Source: Cyanobacteriota bacterium | GTDB taxonomy: Bacteria > Acidobacteriota > Vicinamibacteria > Vicinamibacterales > UBA2999 | DNA length: 64,000 nucleotides | Direction: 5' to 3' | NCBI GenBank assembly: GCA_019752015.1 | Contig: JAIEMQ010000006.1 | Span: 196,842-260,841, forward strand | Shown: positions 34,801 through 44,471 of the stretch, one piece after another | Layout of the letters: every line of letters begins with the position of its first letter | Numbering within the stretch: the stretch's first letter is position 1 | Program-made: the position numbers and the translations under genes | Notes under the pieces: generated by a model | Database searches by the model: none | Told to the model about the DNA's origin: nothing | What the model saw: the letters and a program-made list of their open reading frames with translations, nothing else

Positions 34801-36993
34801 CGATTTCGGACAGACCTGCTGGTAGTGCCCGCCATCGGCGAGCTCGTAGCGGAACCCAAGCTCGTGTTCCACCTGCTCGAGATCGCGCACCATCATCTGC
34901 GGCGCAAACGCCGCGCCGCATCGCTTGCAGGTGGCGGCGTCGCCACGGGCGCCGGCGTCCTTATAGAAGCTCACACCCAGCTGCGCCGGCCGTTGAAAGA
35001 TGTGAAACAGCTTGCCAAAGGGCAGCCACAACAGCGTCACGATCACCGTGATCGCGTGCAGCACGGCGAGAAAGTCATAGGCGTAGCCACGCATCCACGT
35101 ATAGCTCGCCGTCAGCATCAAGCCCGTCATACTGATCGCAAACAGGGCGAGCAGTGGCAGCACATCCTGCGCGAACTGCTGCGTCGCGGCGGCGCCGTGA
35201 TCGATCATGCGCCGCCGGAATGCGAGCATCACGCCCGCGATCACCGGCAACGACGCCCATACCAGCCCGTGAAAGATGATGAATGCGAAGAACGAGTCGA
35301 CCGGGAAGTCCTGCATCGCGACGCCGAACACGAACGCACGATACATCTCGACGTCGCCGGGCACCGTCTCGAAGTGAACCCATCCCCATACCAGCGGAAA
35401 CGTGATCGCCGCCGCCAGAACGCAGCCCCACATGATCAGCCAGTGCGCAAGGCCCCGCATTGATGAGCGCTGGAAGATGAAACGATTGCCGGCGACGTCA
35501 ATCGTTGCGCGCTTCGCCAGCGACACCGCGTTTCGCAGAGCCAACCCGCGAGTGAAATATGCCTGCCATCCGCGGCGCCAATACAACCGCGTCGGCGGAC
35601 GTTCGATCCACATCGCATAGCGATACGCAATGCCGAAGGTAGCAAACAACGTCGCAAAGGTGTAGCCGACGAGCGCGGCGTCGAAGTGCGCGAGGTTGCG
35701 CGAGCCGATGACGATCGCGCCGGCGAGCAGGAGCGTCATGGCGGCCGCCCATGCTCCGGCGCGGATCCGATCCACCGCATCGCGGGCGGGTATCGGCAGT
35801 GCCGCACGCCACGACACATCGGCGGGATGAAAGATGCGGCGATTCGCCAGCCACAGCAGACCAGCGGTCAGCGACAGCAGCGCGAAGCCTGGCCACAATA
35901 CGCCGAGGTAATCGCGAAACACTCCGAGCAGCAATGGAGGGAAGAAGCCGCCAAGGCCGCCGAGCGCGCCGACAAGTCCGGTGACGGTGCCGGTATCGCG
36001 AGGAAAACGCTCCGGCACGAGCTTGAAGACCGCACCGTTCCCCAAGCCGAGCAGCGCGGCGCAGCCAAGCGCGCCTACCGTGAACGGGATCATCGACGGC
36101 CACGCCAGGAGCAGGGCAAAACCCGCCACGCCGCTAAAAACCCACGATAGTACTCGTGCCCCGCCGATTCGATCAGCCAGCCAGCCGCCGAGCGGTCGCA
36201 TCAGCGTCGCGAGCACGACGAATCCGGCAGCGCGAAATCCGGCATCGGCAGGTGAGAGGCTAAACTGAGCGCGCAATAACGTCGGCAGATATATAGAGAA
36301 CGCGACGAAACCGCCAAAGGTGAGGAAATAGAAGGCGCCGAGCCACCACGCGACCGGCTCCTGCCGCAGCACGCGGAGCATCGCGGCGACGTTGGCTGGC
36401 CGTGCCGCCGCCGGATTGTTGCGCGCCAATCTCGCGAACACGATTGCCCAGACCAGGAGCAGCGCGGCAACGAATTGAAATACTGCCTGCCACCCGAAGG
36501 TCGCGGCAGCCACAGCACCGCCAAACACCGCTGCCGACTGCCCAAGTAGTCCGAGCCCGAATACGCCGAGCGCGGTGCCCTGCATGGCCGGCGGCGTCCA
36601 TCGCGACACAAACGCGGCGCCGATCGCGAACGAAGATCCCGCGAGGCCGATGAAGAATGCCGAGACCAGCAAGGCCTCGTAGCTCGTGGTCATCGACACG
36701 ATCCACGAGGCGATCGCCGACACGATCAGCAGGATCGTGAACATCGCGCGGCCACCGAAGCGATCGGTGAGCATGCCCATCGGCAGGCGCGCGATCGACC
36801 CGAGCAAAACCGGCACGGCCACGAGTAACGCAGTTTGTGAAGCAGAAAGGCCGTAGAGTTGCGTGAAGACGGGCGCGAGACCGCCAATCAATCCCCAGGC
36901 GGCGAATGAGATCGCAAACGAAACCGTGGCCAGACCCAGCGCGCGCCAGTTCATCTCTACTACGCAGGACCGCGCCAACTTGGCTGCCGCCAC
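34369..36993 (-). CDS. Nitrate/nitrite-type MFS transporter fused to NarI-like cytochrome b; 3' end runs into porin
   Basis: 874 residues as written. About 14-420 is a 12-helix MFS transporter ([56 protein letters not shown]; the last is like the NarK nitrate signature). About 440-700 is a NarI-like membrane cytochrome b with histidine-bearing helices ([42 protein letters not shown]), then a Cys-rich tail [11 protein letters not shown]. Real coding stops near residue 730 ([10 protein letters not shown]); the last ~145 residues are a wrong frame over the porin, so a stop was lost at a junction near 34800. Start 36993 is 51 bases from the palindrome at 37038; ATG 36954 is also possible. Confidence 0.8.
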   Translation of the reverse strand: MAAAKLARSCVVEMNWRALGLATVSFAISFAAWGLIGGLAPVFTQLYGLSASQTALLVAVPVLLGSIARLPMGMLTDRFGGRAMFTILLIVSAIASWIVSMTTSYEALLVSAFFIGLAGSSFAIGAAFVSRWTPPAMQGTALGVFGLGLLGQSAAVFGGAVAAATFGWQAVFQFVAALLLVWAIVFARLARNNPAAARPANVAAMLRVLRQEPVAWWLGAFYFLTFGGFVAFSIYLPTLLRAQFSLSPADAGFRAAGFVVLATLMRPLGGWLADRIGGARVLSWVFSGVAGFALLLAWPSMIPFTVGALGCAALLGLGNGAVFKLVPERFPRDTGTVTGLVGALGGLGGFFPPLLLGVFRDYLGVLWPGFALLSLTAGLLWLANRRIFHPADVSWRAALPIPARDAVDRIRAGAWAAAMTLLLAGAIVIGSRNLAHFDAALVGYTFATLFATFGIAYRYAMWIERPPTRLYWRRGWQAYFTRGLALRNAVSLAKRATIDVAGNRFIFQRSSMRGLAHWLIMWGCVLAAAITFPLVWGWVHFETVPGDVEMYRAFVFGVAMQDFPVDSFFAFIIFHGLVWASLPVIAGVMLAFRRRMIDHGAAATQQFAQDVLPLLALFAISMTGLMLTASYTWMRGYAYDFLAVLHAITVIVTLLWLPFGKLFHIFQRPAQLGVSFYKDAGARGDAATCKRCGAAFAPQMMVRDLEQVEHELGFRYELADGGHYQQVCPKSRERRTPPPIRRLPLGRRRKPIRKGRSRRRSRPGRRAVRSRFSTCGHRTSADSTSSRRPRTRALNSPGSSSISAAHSPRSCRTWRTAPPQCRMSLPGLMPTSSPTSALASTPRRRTCMCTRSSHPGSEFSSRVTCPHGIATKRG

Positions 36994-37037
36994 ATGCGCC
37001 CGGACCGACTATTACGCAATCGCCACGCGTTCGACGT

Positions 37038-37051
37038 ATGACGCCCGTCAT
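37038..37051. promoter_or_regulatory. ATGAC-N4-GTCAT palindrome upstream of NarK-NarI fusion
   Basis: ATGACGCCCGTCAT, centre 51 bases upstream of ATG 36993 of the leftward transporter gene. The half-site TGAC with 4-base spacing is what Crp/Fnr-family proteins use. One of four such sites in the window. Confidence 0.65.
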
Positions 37052-37209
37052 AGCAGGCCGACAACGCGTCGCCTACCATCACTGTCGTGAATTCCCGCAG
37101 GAGCGTTGAAAATCCCGCTCCTTCATGCGACGAACCGTGGAATCTCGTCCGATTGTGACGGGCAGTCGCGGCATGAATTTCGCTCTGGTGTCGTAGAGGG
37201 AGGCAATCT

Positions 37210-37704
37210 ATGCATTACAGCCTTCTAGGCGCGCTGGCCGTTACGGGCATGTTCCTGCTTGCCCCTGCCGCAGCCGATGCCGCGTGTTGCAACGTCAAAG
37301 CGCACGTGGTTCCCACGATCGATGTCGAAGCGATCCTGCTACGGCAGCTGAGAGCGGATCCGCAGCTCGTACCTGCGCCGCCGGTACGGCAGCTGGCCGC
37401 GGTCTGGTTCCATCGTGCCGTGATCGTCGGACGATCGATGCTGCAGGGGCGGTATGTGATCGAACACGACAACGACCGGATGGCGCGTGGCGAGCCTTGC
37501 ACGCACATCTACGCCTACGCTGATTTTGCCGACGGCGATCGCACGAAACCGGTGGCCGCGTTCCATTGCACCCATCTCGAACGGGACCGCGCCGATCAGA
37601 ATACCGTTGTGCTCGTCACCGCGCCGGATGGCCGCATGCAAGGGCTGACGGAGTTCCAGTTCGCGGGTGAGACAGCATCGCACGGCTATCCGACAGGCCG
37701 TTAA
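37210..37704 (+). CDS. Secreted protein with RMARGEPCT motif, function unknown
   Basis: 164 residues: signal peptide (LGALAVTGMFLLAPAAADA), CCN near the mature end, and the block HDNDRMARGEPCTHIYAYAD, AAFHCTHLERD, LTEFQFAGE. The same block recurs in 47689-48075, which heads the regulator operon, so the two are paralogues in one neighbourhood. Conserved Cys in EPCT and FHC could form a disulfide or bind metal/heme. GAGGGAGG precedes ATG 37210. I know no function for the family. Confidence 0.7.
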   Translation: MHYSLLGALAVTGMFLLAPAAADAACCNVKAHVVPTIDVEAILLRQLRADPQLVPAPPVRQLAAVWFHRAVIVGRSMLQGRYVIEHDNDRMARGEPCTHIYAYADFADGDRTKPVAAFHCTHLERDRADQNTVVLVTAPDGRMQGLTEFQFAGETASHGYPTGR

Positions 37705-37781
37705 GAACAGCGACCAGACGCGCGATGGGCGAGCTCATCGCGCGTCTTCGTCGATCGCCGCGCGAGACCTGGAGATTTGTC

Positions 37782-38006
37782 ATGAAGACCCTGAAGGATG
37801 AGATTCTCCATCCGAAACATCCTGAGCGTATCTGCTGGGGTTGCGATCGCTATTGTCCGATACACGATCTCGCCTGTGGCAACGACACTATTCGCGCCGC
37901 GCATCTGGTGGAATTGTTCGGTGAGGACTGGTTCGACTGGGCCGAACGCCGACCGAGCAATAGTAGGCTCCAATCGACCCCTGCCGTTTCCGAAAAACAC
38001 GGTTAG
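37782..38006 (+). CDS. DUF3079 protein
   Basis: 74 residues containing HPKHPERICWGCDRYCPIHD and RAAHLVELFGEDW, the DUF3079 signature, with a CWGCDRYC cluster likely to bind a metal. GGAG eight bases before ATG 37782 decides the start over the longer frame at 37725. It follows the secreted protein by 77 bases. Function unknown. Confidence 0.75.
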   Translation: MKTLKDEILHPKHPERICWGCDRYCPIHDLACGNDTIRAAHLVELFGEDWFDWAERRPSNSRLQSTPAVSEKHG

Positions 38007-38028
38007 GAATCTTTGGTGATAGGCGCAA

Positions 38029-39357
38029 TCACATACCCGCCGTCGTTGCCGCGGTAGTTGGGATGACGGGCCTGTAGCTCTGGGCACAACGTGCGCTGAA
38101 CGCATGCTGCGCAGCGCGCAGCGCCTGGATCGCTCCGATGACCACGGCCGCCTCCAGTGCCAGCGCGCCGGCCGTGAGCAGCGGAATGCCATCGAGTGCG
38201 AAGCCTACCGCGAGCGCGGGCACGCCCCAGAGCCACAGGATGAACGAGATGGCTGCCAACCGCGGGGAAATTACCGCGTGCGGCGAACCGTGGTTGCCGC
38301 GGTCGGCCGCGCCGCGGGCTGCCGTAAACCAGGCCAGCAGCGGCAGCAGCCGCAACTGCACGCCGGCAACCACCTGGGCGAGAAAGCCAACCAGCCCGAA
38401 CACGCCGTAAGCGAGCGCGAGCCGCAACGTGACGTCTGACATATCAGCGACGGCAAGGATCATTCCGAGCACCGCGGAGATTGCGAGTGATCCCAGTGCC
38501 AGAAACACGTGCCGGATCGCATAATCGGGGGACGGTAGATGGACGGCTGGCCGGCCTCGACGCATCAGCATCACAACTGGGTGTGCGACGAAGACGGCGA
38601 AGCCGGCCACGGTCGTCGCGGCGAAGAAGGCCACCCACTCCGACTGCAGAATCAGCGTGACAAATAGGCCGGTCGCGCCCGTCTGCAGCAGTATCGCGCT
38701 TGCGTACATCGACCTGCGTTGCGGCGGCCGCGCCGCCAACATCATCGGCAGCATTCGGTAGGCGATCCCAACGACCATCATCGATACCCAGCCGATAGCC
38801 GCAAGGTGCGCGTGCGCGATGACATTGGCCAGGACGTACCCGGGAAGGAAGTGATAGACCTTGTCAAATCCGAGGAGCACGCCGGCCGTCGCTGCTGCGG
38901 CGATGTTTCCAAAGGCGAGCCTGATGTGGAGTTTCACCGCGCCATGAATCGGCGCGTGCCGCAGCTGCCGGACGACGCGGGCACCCACGAGCAGGATTCC
39001 TGCAGCCACCATCAGCCCCGACCACGCCATCCCGCCGAACTGCTCAATCCAGAAGTGCGCGACCATTCCGATGATTCCGGTCACGACCGAGGCGAATGCG
39101 AGGGCGTCGGCACGGCCGGCCGGCATCGGCATGCGCAGCGCGATCGGCCCTACGACGTAGAGCGCTCCGAGGATCGACATGGTGATCCAGCCGAGCGTCA
39201 CGAGGTGGACGATACCGGCGAGGCGCGCGTGGTAGAAGAAGCCGGCGACCCCTCGTGGATCCCAGAGAATCGCTGCAAAGGCAAGCGCCAGCGAGATCCA
39301 CGCGCAGCCGAAATAGAGCCACGGCAGCACGCGGGCCGGCCTCAAAGTTGTCCTCAT
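38029..39357 (-). CDS. Multi-helix NnrS/heme-copper-oxidase-I-like membrane protein
   Basis: About 442 residues with 12 hydrophobic helices. Helix motifs HLVTLGWITMSILGALY and ANVIAHAHLAAIGWVSMMVV place histidines where heme-copper oxidase subunit I relatives and NnrS-like proteins have them, but the full catalytic His set of an oxidase is not obvious. NnrS-like proteins protect against nitric oxide. It is divergent from the nos cluster and has its own palindrome 35-48 bases upstream (39392-39405). ATG 39357 is chosen; ATG 39405 would overlap the palindrome. Confidence 0.65.
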   Translation of the reverse strand: MRTTLRPARVLPWLYFGCAWISLALAFAAILWDPRGVAGFFYHARLAGIVHLVTLGWITMSILGALYVVGPIALRMPMPAGRADALAFASVVTGIIGMVAHFWIEQFGGMAWSGLMVAAGILLVGARVVRQLRHAPIHGAVKLHIRLAFGNIAAAATAGVLLGFDKVYHFLPGYVLANVIAHAHLAAIGWVSMMVVGIAYRMLPMMLAARPPQRRSMYASAILLQTGATGLFVTLILQSEWVAFFAATTVAGFAVFVAHPVVMLMRRGRPAVHLPSPDYAIRHVFLALGSLAISAVLGMILAVADMSDVTLRLALAYGVFGLVGFLAQVVAGVQLRLLPLLAWFTAARGAADRGNHGSPHAVISPRLAAISFILWLWGVPALAVGFALDGIPLLTAGALALEAAVVIGAIQALRAAQHAFSARCAQSYRPVIPTTAATTAGM

Positions 39358-39391
39358 CCCAACAGCGTACCGAGCCCACCTCTCGAGGCCC

Positions 39392-39405
39392 ATGACCGCT
39401 GTCAT
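39392..39405. promoter_or_regulatory. ATGAC-N4-GTCAT palindrome upstream of NnrS-like gene
   Basis: ATGACCGCTGTCAT, centre about 41 bases upstream of ATG 39357. Arms are perfect; the 4-base spacer differs from the other copies, which points to the arms as the conserved part. Confidence 0.65.
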
Positions 39406-39505
39406 ACGGGGTCTCGAATGATTTCGCACTGCGGGGAAAATTCAGCACCGGTCGATCGAAATACCTGAAAAATCTGGCCGTTTGTGCGGGGTACGTCTCT
39501 TGCTC

Positions 39506-39519
39506 ATGACGCTCGTCAT
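39506..39519. promoter_or_regulatory. ATGAC-N4-GTCAT palindrome upstream of the nos cluster
   Basis: ATGACGCTCGTCAT, centre about 55 bases upstream of ATG 39568, the first gene of the nos cluster. With the divergent copy at 39392 it lies in the 210-base control region between the two units. Confidence 0.7.
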
Positions 39520-39567
39520 ACACAAACGCCGCTGGCTCGGTCAGCCTACAGCTTGAGGATTGAACTC

Positions 39568-40716
39568 ATGATTCGACAAAGACGCCTTGCATTGCTGCCG
39601 TTGCTGCTCGCGCTGACCGCATGCGGCCCTGGACGCACGGCAGCGCCAGCCTCGTCGGTGGTGCCTCCGTTCCTGGAGACGCCAGTGGCTGCGCATCCGG
39701 CCTCGAGCGCTGACACGCTCGCGCTCGGCAAGAGGATCTACGACGTCAACTGCGCGCATTGCCATGGTGAGGCGGGAGACGGCAACGGCTTCGGCGCGCC
39801 CCACCTGTCACCGGCGCCGCGCGACTTCACCACCGTGGACTTCAAGTTCCGCACCACGGCGTCTGGCCACCTCCCAACCGACGAGGATCTCTACCGTGTC
39901 GTCTCGCGCGGGTTGAATGGTACGGGCATGCCGCCGTGGCAGTACCTGCTGACCGATGCGGAGCGCTGGGCGGTGGTCGACTATGTGAAGACGTTCCAGC
40001 CGCGCTTTGCGGAGGAGCCGGCGGCGACGCCGGTGACACTGCCTGATGCGCCGGCGGGCACCCGCGATCTCAAGCGGGGCGCGGCAGTGTACGCGACGCT
40101 GGAGTGCGCGAAGTGCCACGGGCCGGACGGGCGCGGCATCGGGCAGTCGTCGCTGACGCTGGTGGACGGGCGCGGGCGCCACGTCAACGCGCGCGACTTC
40201 ACGCAGCCCGGCACTTTCCGCACCGGCTGGACCGAGCGCGAGATTGTCCGCACGATCTACACCGGCAACAACGGCGTCGCGATGCCCGCCTACGACGGCA
40301 TCGTCAGCAAGGCGGAGGAATACGACCTCGCCGCCTACATCATGAGCCTCGCCGGGCACGGCCCCGGAAACCAGCTGCGCCGATCGGCGCGTGGCATGGA
40401 CGGGCTCGGCGAGCCGGCGCGCGTCATCGCGCTGCGCGAGCACGCCTGGAAGTACGAGCCCTCGGAGATCCGCATCAAGGCGGGCGAGGTGGTGCGCATC
40501 GACTTATCGACCACCGACAACGGTCTCGGTGCCGGCCACGGCTTCGCCATCGACGGCTACGACCAGCAGGTGTTCATCAACGGCGCAATGGTCGGGTCGC
40601 CGCAGTCGGTGACGTTCCGCATCAACGAGCCGGGTCGCTACAAGTTCTACTGCTCGACGCAGTGCAGCGTGAGCGAGCTGCACCCGCATATGAAGGGCAC
40701 GCTCATCGTCGAGTGA
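39568..40716 (+). CDS. Dihaem cytochrome c / CuA (COX2-like) lipoprotein of nos cluster
   Basis: 382 residues. Lipobox LTAC with Cys19, two cytochrome c domains with CAHCH (about residue 66) and CAKCH (about 182), and a C-terminal cupredoxin with the CuA set: His in GHGFAIDGY, the pair in YCSTQCSVSELH, then HPHMKG. This domain order suits electron delivery from periplasmic or quinol donors to N2O reductase, whose gene follows after 19 bases. ATG 39568 starts the lipoprotein signal; the longer frame to 39484 would cross the palindrome. Confidence 0.85.
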   Translation: MIRQRRLALLPLLLALTACGPGRTAAPASSVVPPFLETPVAAHPASSADTLALGKRIYDVNCAHCHGEAGDGNGFGAPHLSPAPRDFTTVDFKFRTTASGHLPTDEDLYRVVSRGLNGTGMPPWQYLLTDAERWAVVDYVKTFQPRFAEEPAATPVTLPDAPAGTRDLKRGAAVYATLECAKCHGPDGRGIGQSSLTLVDGRGRHVNARDFTQPGTFRTGWTEREIVRTIYTGNNGVAMPAYDGIVSKAEEYDLAAYIMSLAGHGPGNQLRRSARGMDGLGEPARVIALREHAWKYEPSEIRIKAGEVVRIDLSTTDNGLGAGHGFAIDGYDQQVFINGAMVGSPQSVTFRINEPGRYKFYCSTQCSVSELHPHMKGTLIVE

Positions 40717-40735
40717 CGGCACGAAGGAGCCAATT

Positions 40736-42574
40736 ATGAAGATGAAAACAGTTTTGCTGGTGCTCCTCACGATCGCCGGCACCATCGCCGGCTTGCAGTT
40801 CGCAGGGTGCCAGAGCATCGGCGCCACGTCCGCGCGCACCTGGGCGGCCGAGAAGGTCTACGTCGCGCCGGGTGAACACGACAAGTACTACGGGTTCCTG
40901 TCGGGCGGACAGAGCGGATCCGTGTTCGTCGTCGGCATCCCGTCGGGGCGGCTGATTCGCGAGGTGCCGATCTTCGAGCCGCGCGCTGCCGTCGGGTACG
41001 CGGTGCACCCCAACGACCCGCGGCGCAAGGAGCTCGAAGCCACCGGCGGCGCGTGGGGTGACACGCACCATCCCGTCCCCTCCGAGACCAACGGCGTTTA
41101 CGACGGCAAGTATCTCTGGATCAACGACCTCGCCAACGGGCGCGTTGCCCGTGTCCGGCTCGACGTCTTCGAGACCGACAAGATCGTCAAGATTCCAAAC
41201 ATGCAGGGGGCGCACGGCATCGCCGCCCTCTCGCCGAACACGAAGTACATCTTCGTAAACGGCGAGTTCGAGCAGCCGACCGATGGCTTGGTGACGAACC
41301 CGGATCCCTACACCTCTGTTGTCGCGTTCCTCGATCCCGAGTCGATGGCAGTGAAGTTCCAGGTCCGCGTCAACGGCAACATCGACATCGCCGACAGCTC
41401 GAAAGACGGGCGCTACGCTTTCTCGACCGTTTACAACCTTGAGCAGGGCAAGGACGCCGATGCGATGTTCCAGTACGACCGGGACGCCGTCGTGGCCATC
41501 GACGTCCCGGCGGCGGAGAAAGCGGTCGCAGAAGGCAAGGCGCGGATCCAGAACGGTGTGCCGGTAATCGATCCCAAGGAGGTGCCCGGCGTGATGACGT
41601 TGATCCCGGTGCCGAAGAACCCGCACGGCATCAACGCAACGCCCGACGGCAAGTACGTGATCGCCAGCGGCAAGCTGTCGCCGACGGTGACGATAATCGA
41701 CGCGAAGACGCTGAAGATCGTCGCTGAGCCCGAGGTCGGCCTCGGACCGTTGCACACCACGTTCGACAATCGTGGCAACGCCTTCACATCGCTCTTCCTC
41801 GACAGCCAGGTCGTGAAATGGGACATCGACAAGGCGATCGCGGGCGCCGCCGACTACATCGTCGACCGCATCGACGTGCACTACAACATCGGCCACCTGC
41901 AGGCGGTTGGCGGCGAAACGATGGACCCGAAGGGAGATTACTTGCTCGCGCTCAACAAGCTGTCGAAGGACCAGTACCTGCCGGTCGGCCCTGAGCTGCC
42001 CGAAGCGCAGGAGCTCATCGACATCTCCGGCGAAAAGATGCGGATGCTGTTGGCGTTTCCGACGCCGCCAGAGCCGCACGATGCGGTATTCATGCCGGCC
42101 GAAACGCTGCGCGGCAAGGTGAAGCAGACGTTCGATCTCGCGCCCGAGGCCATTGCCGAAGGCAAGGAGAGCGTGATGAGGACCGGACCGAAGTTGGTGA
42201 AGGTGAACATGACGCTGATCCGCAGCGCCTACACGCCACACCAACTCGACGTTCGCGAAGGCGACGAGGTAACGCTGACGATCACCAACGTCGAGACGAT
42301 CCGCGACATGACGCACGGCTTCGCGCTGCCGGATCACAGCTTGAACATCGCGCTCCCCCCGGGCGCGACCAAGACCATCACGTTCACCGCCGGAAAGCCG
42401 GGAGTCTACTGGTACTACTGCACGAACTTCTGCAGCGCGCTCCACCTCGAGATGCGCGGCCGCATGGTGGTGCACCCGAAGGATCGGACGCTCACGCTCA
42501 CCGATTGGAGCCCGGCCCAGAACGTGAAGGGTAAGGCGATACCGGGCGTGCCTTCGACGGGAGCGGAACGGTGA
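40736..42574 (+). CDS. nosZ: Nitrous-oxide reductase, clade II type
   Basis: 612 residues. NosZ reduces N2O to N2. A Sec-type signal with a possible lipobox (FAGC, Cys25) rather than a Tat motif marks clade II. The beta-propeller has CuZ histidines in DTHHP, MQGAHGIA, NPHGINATPDG, GPLHTTFD and NIGHLQAVGGE; the C-terminal CuA domain has MTHGFALPDH, YYCTNFCSALHLEM. AAGGAGC precedes the ATG. Frame intact and length normal. Followed by an overlapping accessory gene. Confidence 0.96.
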   Translation: MKMKTVLLVLLTIAGTIAGLQFAGCQSIGATSARTWAAEKVYVAPGEHDKYYGFLSGGQSGSVFVVGIPSGRLIREVPIFEPRAAVGYAVHPNDPRRKELEATGGAWGDTHHPVPSETNGVYDGKYLWINDLANGRVARVRLDVFETDKIVKIPNMQGAHGIAALSPNTKYIFVNGEFEQPTDGLVTNPDPYTSVVAFLDPESMAVKFQVRVNGNIDIADSSKDGRYAFSTVYNLEQGKDADAMFQYDRDAVVAIDVPAAEKAVAEGKARIQNGVPVIDPKEVPGVMTLIPVPKNPHGINATPDGKYVIASGKLSPTVTIIDAKTLKIVAEPEVGLGPLHTTFDNRGNAFTSLFLDSQVVKWDIDKAIAGAADYIVDRIDVHYNIGHLQAVGGETMDPKGDYLLALNKLSKDQYLPVGPELPEAQELIDISGEKMRMLLAFPTPPEPHDAVFMPAETLRGKVKQTFDLAPEAIAEGKESVMRTGPKLVKVNMTLIRSAYTPHQLDVREGDEVTLTITNVETIRDMTHGFALPDHSLNIALPPGATKTITFTAGKPGVYWYYCTNFCSALHLEMRGRMVVHPKDRTLTLTDWSPAQNVKGKAIPGVPSTGAER

Positions 42575-43131
42575 TGCGCCGCGTCCGCGTCCTGCTCGTG
42601 ACGGCGGCGGTGCTGACCGCCGCCTCCCTGCTGCTGCCGATCTGGGGTGTACGAATGACGGCGCCCCAGTACCCGGACGAGGCGCTGATGCTGCGCATCG
42701 ACCGGCACGGCATTGGCGGCGATGTTCACGAGGTCGAGACGCTGCAGCGATACATCGGCGTCAGGTTTCCTGAGGCGATGCCGGAGTTGAACTGGTTACC
42801 GGGCGTGGTGCTCGTGCTCACTCTTTTGCTGCTGATCGCGGCAGCGGCCGGACGCGGCACTGCCGCCCGAGCACTACGGATCTTTACCGTCACCGCCTTC
42901 ATATTATTCCTGGCTGCGTCCGCGGCGCTCGTGCAGAAGCGTCTGTACGACGTCGGCCACGATCGCGATCCGAGCGCGCCAATCAAGGCCGTGAAGACGT
43001 TCACGCCGCCGATGGTTGGACCCGCGCGGGTAGGCAACTTCACCGTCTGGTCGTTTCCGCACGCCGGCGCCCTCTCGCTCCTGACAGCCGCGTTGCTGGC
43101 CGGCGCGGCGGCACGAAAGAGGATCGCGTGA
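42574..43131 (+). CDS. Nos-cluster integral membrane protein (NosB-like)
   Basis: 185 residues: an N-terminal helix (VLLVTAAVLTAASLLLPIWG), a periplasmic loop with MTAPQYPDEALMLRIDRHGI, then three more helices. Membrane proteins of this size directly after nosZ are typical of clade II clusters and are called NosB; the role is unproven. Its ATG overlaps the nosZ stop and its stop overlaps nosD, so it is translationally coupled on both sides. Confidence 0.7.
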   Translation: MRRVRVLLVTAAVLTAASLLLPIWGVRMTAPQYPDEALMLRIDRHGIGGDVHEVETLQRYIGVRFPEAMPELNWLPGVVLVLTLLLLIAAAAGRGTAARALRIFTVTAFILFLAASAALVQKRLYDVGHDRDPSAPIKAVKTFTPPMVGPARVGNFTVWSFPHAGALSLLTAALLAGAAARKRIA

Positions 43132-44471
43132 AATCCTTCGCGCTCGCGGCGGCGCTCGTGCTGATTGTTGCGGCACCTGCAACCGCAGCGCGCACGTGGA
43201 CCGTTGGCCCTACCGGTGCGGACTTCCCGCTCATCTCGCCGGCGCTTGCTGCCGCGGCCGATGGCGACACGATTCTCGTCGGCGCGGGCGTTTACCGCGA
43301 GAACCTGGTGCTGCACCGCCGCGTGTCGATCGTGGGACGCGGATCACCATTGCTTGTCGGGCTTGGCACCGGCAGCGTCATCCGCATCGTCGCGCCCAAC
43401 TGCGAGATTCGCGGGCTCGTGCTCGAGGGCTCAGGCACCGGCGACACGAACGAAATGGACGCGGCCGTCACGGTGACATCGAGCGGGAATCGCATCGTCG
43501 ACAACACGATGCGGCGCGTGTTCTACGGTGTGGTGATTGGCGCGCCGGACAACGAAGTGATCGGCAATCGCATCACCGGCTTCCTCGACCTGCCCTTCGG
43601 CCGGCGCGGCGACGGTGTCTATGTCTACCGCTCGCACTCCGCCCGCGTGCTGCGCAATCACATCGTCGGGCAGCGCGACGGCATCTACTTCCAGTACGCG
43701 CCTGGCGGCCTCGCCGATGGCAACGTCGTCGAGGACAGCCGCTACGGCCTCCACGTCATGTTTGCGAACGACATCGTCGTCCGTGGCAACACCTTCCGTC
43801 GATCCTCGGTCGGTGCCAACATCATGGAGTCGCGACGCATCCGGATCGAGGACAACAACATCGAGCACAACCGCGGCGCGTCGGCAGTGGGTCTGGCGCT
43901 GAAGGGGTGCGACGACTCGATTGTGCACGGCAACCTGTTGTCGGACAACGCACGCGGGCTGCAGGTGGACGGCTCGTCGCGAAACACCTTTGCGGATAAC
44001 CGGCTCCTTTACAACGACACGGCGGTCATGCTGTTCGCGAGTGCCGAGCAGAACGTGTTCACGGGCAACCTGTTCGACGCCAACTGGAGCGACGTTGTCG
44101 TCAGCGGCCGCGGAGCAACAACGGAGTGGAGCCGCGGCGGTCGCGGCAATCAGTGGAGCGGCTATCGCGGCTTCGATTTCGACGGCGACGGTGTCGGCGA
44201 ATCGGCGCATCCGTTATTGACGCCGTTCGCGGCGATCGAAGGCGTCAATCCAATCGCGCGGCTGTTCCTCGGAACGCCCGCATCGGCCGGACTCGAGCTC
44301 GCCGCTCGCGCCGGCCTTGTACCCGGCCTGGGCGATTCTGATCCGCACCCGGTCGTCGGCGGTGCGGTCGCCGCTCGGGAGACGGAAACGGGCAGCCAAA
44401 CGGGTGGCATGACGCTGGCGCTGCTCACGGTGGCGCTCGCGTTCTTCGGCGTTCGCGAGGTGGTGCTGTGA
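43128..44471 (+). CDS. nosD: NosD periplasmic copper-site assembly protein
   Basis: 447 residues: signal peptide, then right-handed beta-helix repeats (carbohydrate-binding/CASH type) with GDTILVGAGVYRENLVL, RGDGVYVYRSHSARVLRNHI, and SRYGLHVMFAND...GNTFRRSSVGANIMESRRI. A C-terminal helix (MTLALLTVALAFFGVREVVL) anchors it. NosD works with NosF and NosY to build the CuZ site of NosZ. Overlaps both neighbours by four bases. Confidence 0.93.
   Translation: MKSFALAAALVLIVAAPATAARTWTVGPTGADFPLISPALAAAADGDTILVGAGVYRENLVLHRRVSIVGRGSPLLVGLGTGSVIRIVAPNCEIRGLVLEGSGTGDTNEMDAAVTVTSSGNRIVDNTMRRVFYGVVIGAPDNEVIGNRITGFLDLPFGRRGDGVYVYRSHSARVLRNHIVGQRDGIYFQYAPGGLADGNVVEDSRYGLHVMFANDIVVRGNTFRRSSVGANIMESRRIRIEDNNIEHNRGASAVGLALKGCDDSIVHGNLLSDNARGLQVDGSSRNTFADNRLLYNDTAVMLFASAEQNVFTGNLFDANWSDVVVSGRGATTEWSRGGRGNQWSGYRGFDFDGDGVGESAHPLLTPFAAIEGVNPIARLFLGTPASAGLELAARAGLVPGLGDSDPHPVVGGAVAARETETGSQTGGMTLALLTVALAFFGVREVVL

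Noticed and set aside
35686-36150. Plus-strand frame over the MFS transporter
   Set aside because: Antisense shadow, charged and low in hydrophobics, no signal.
40703-42475. 590-codon minus-strand frame over nosZ
   Set aside because: Opposite an unmistakable NosZ; His/Arg/Asp/Val-rich, no recognisable motifs.
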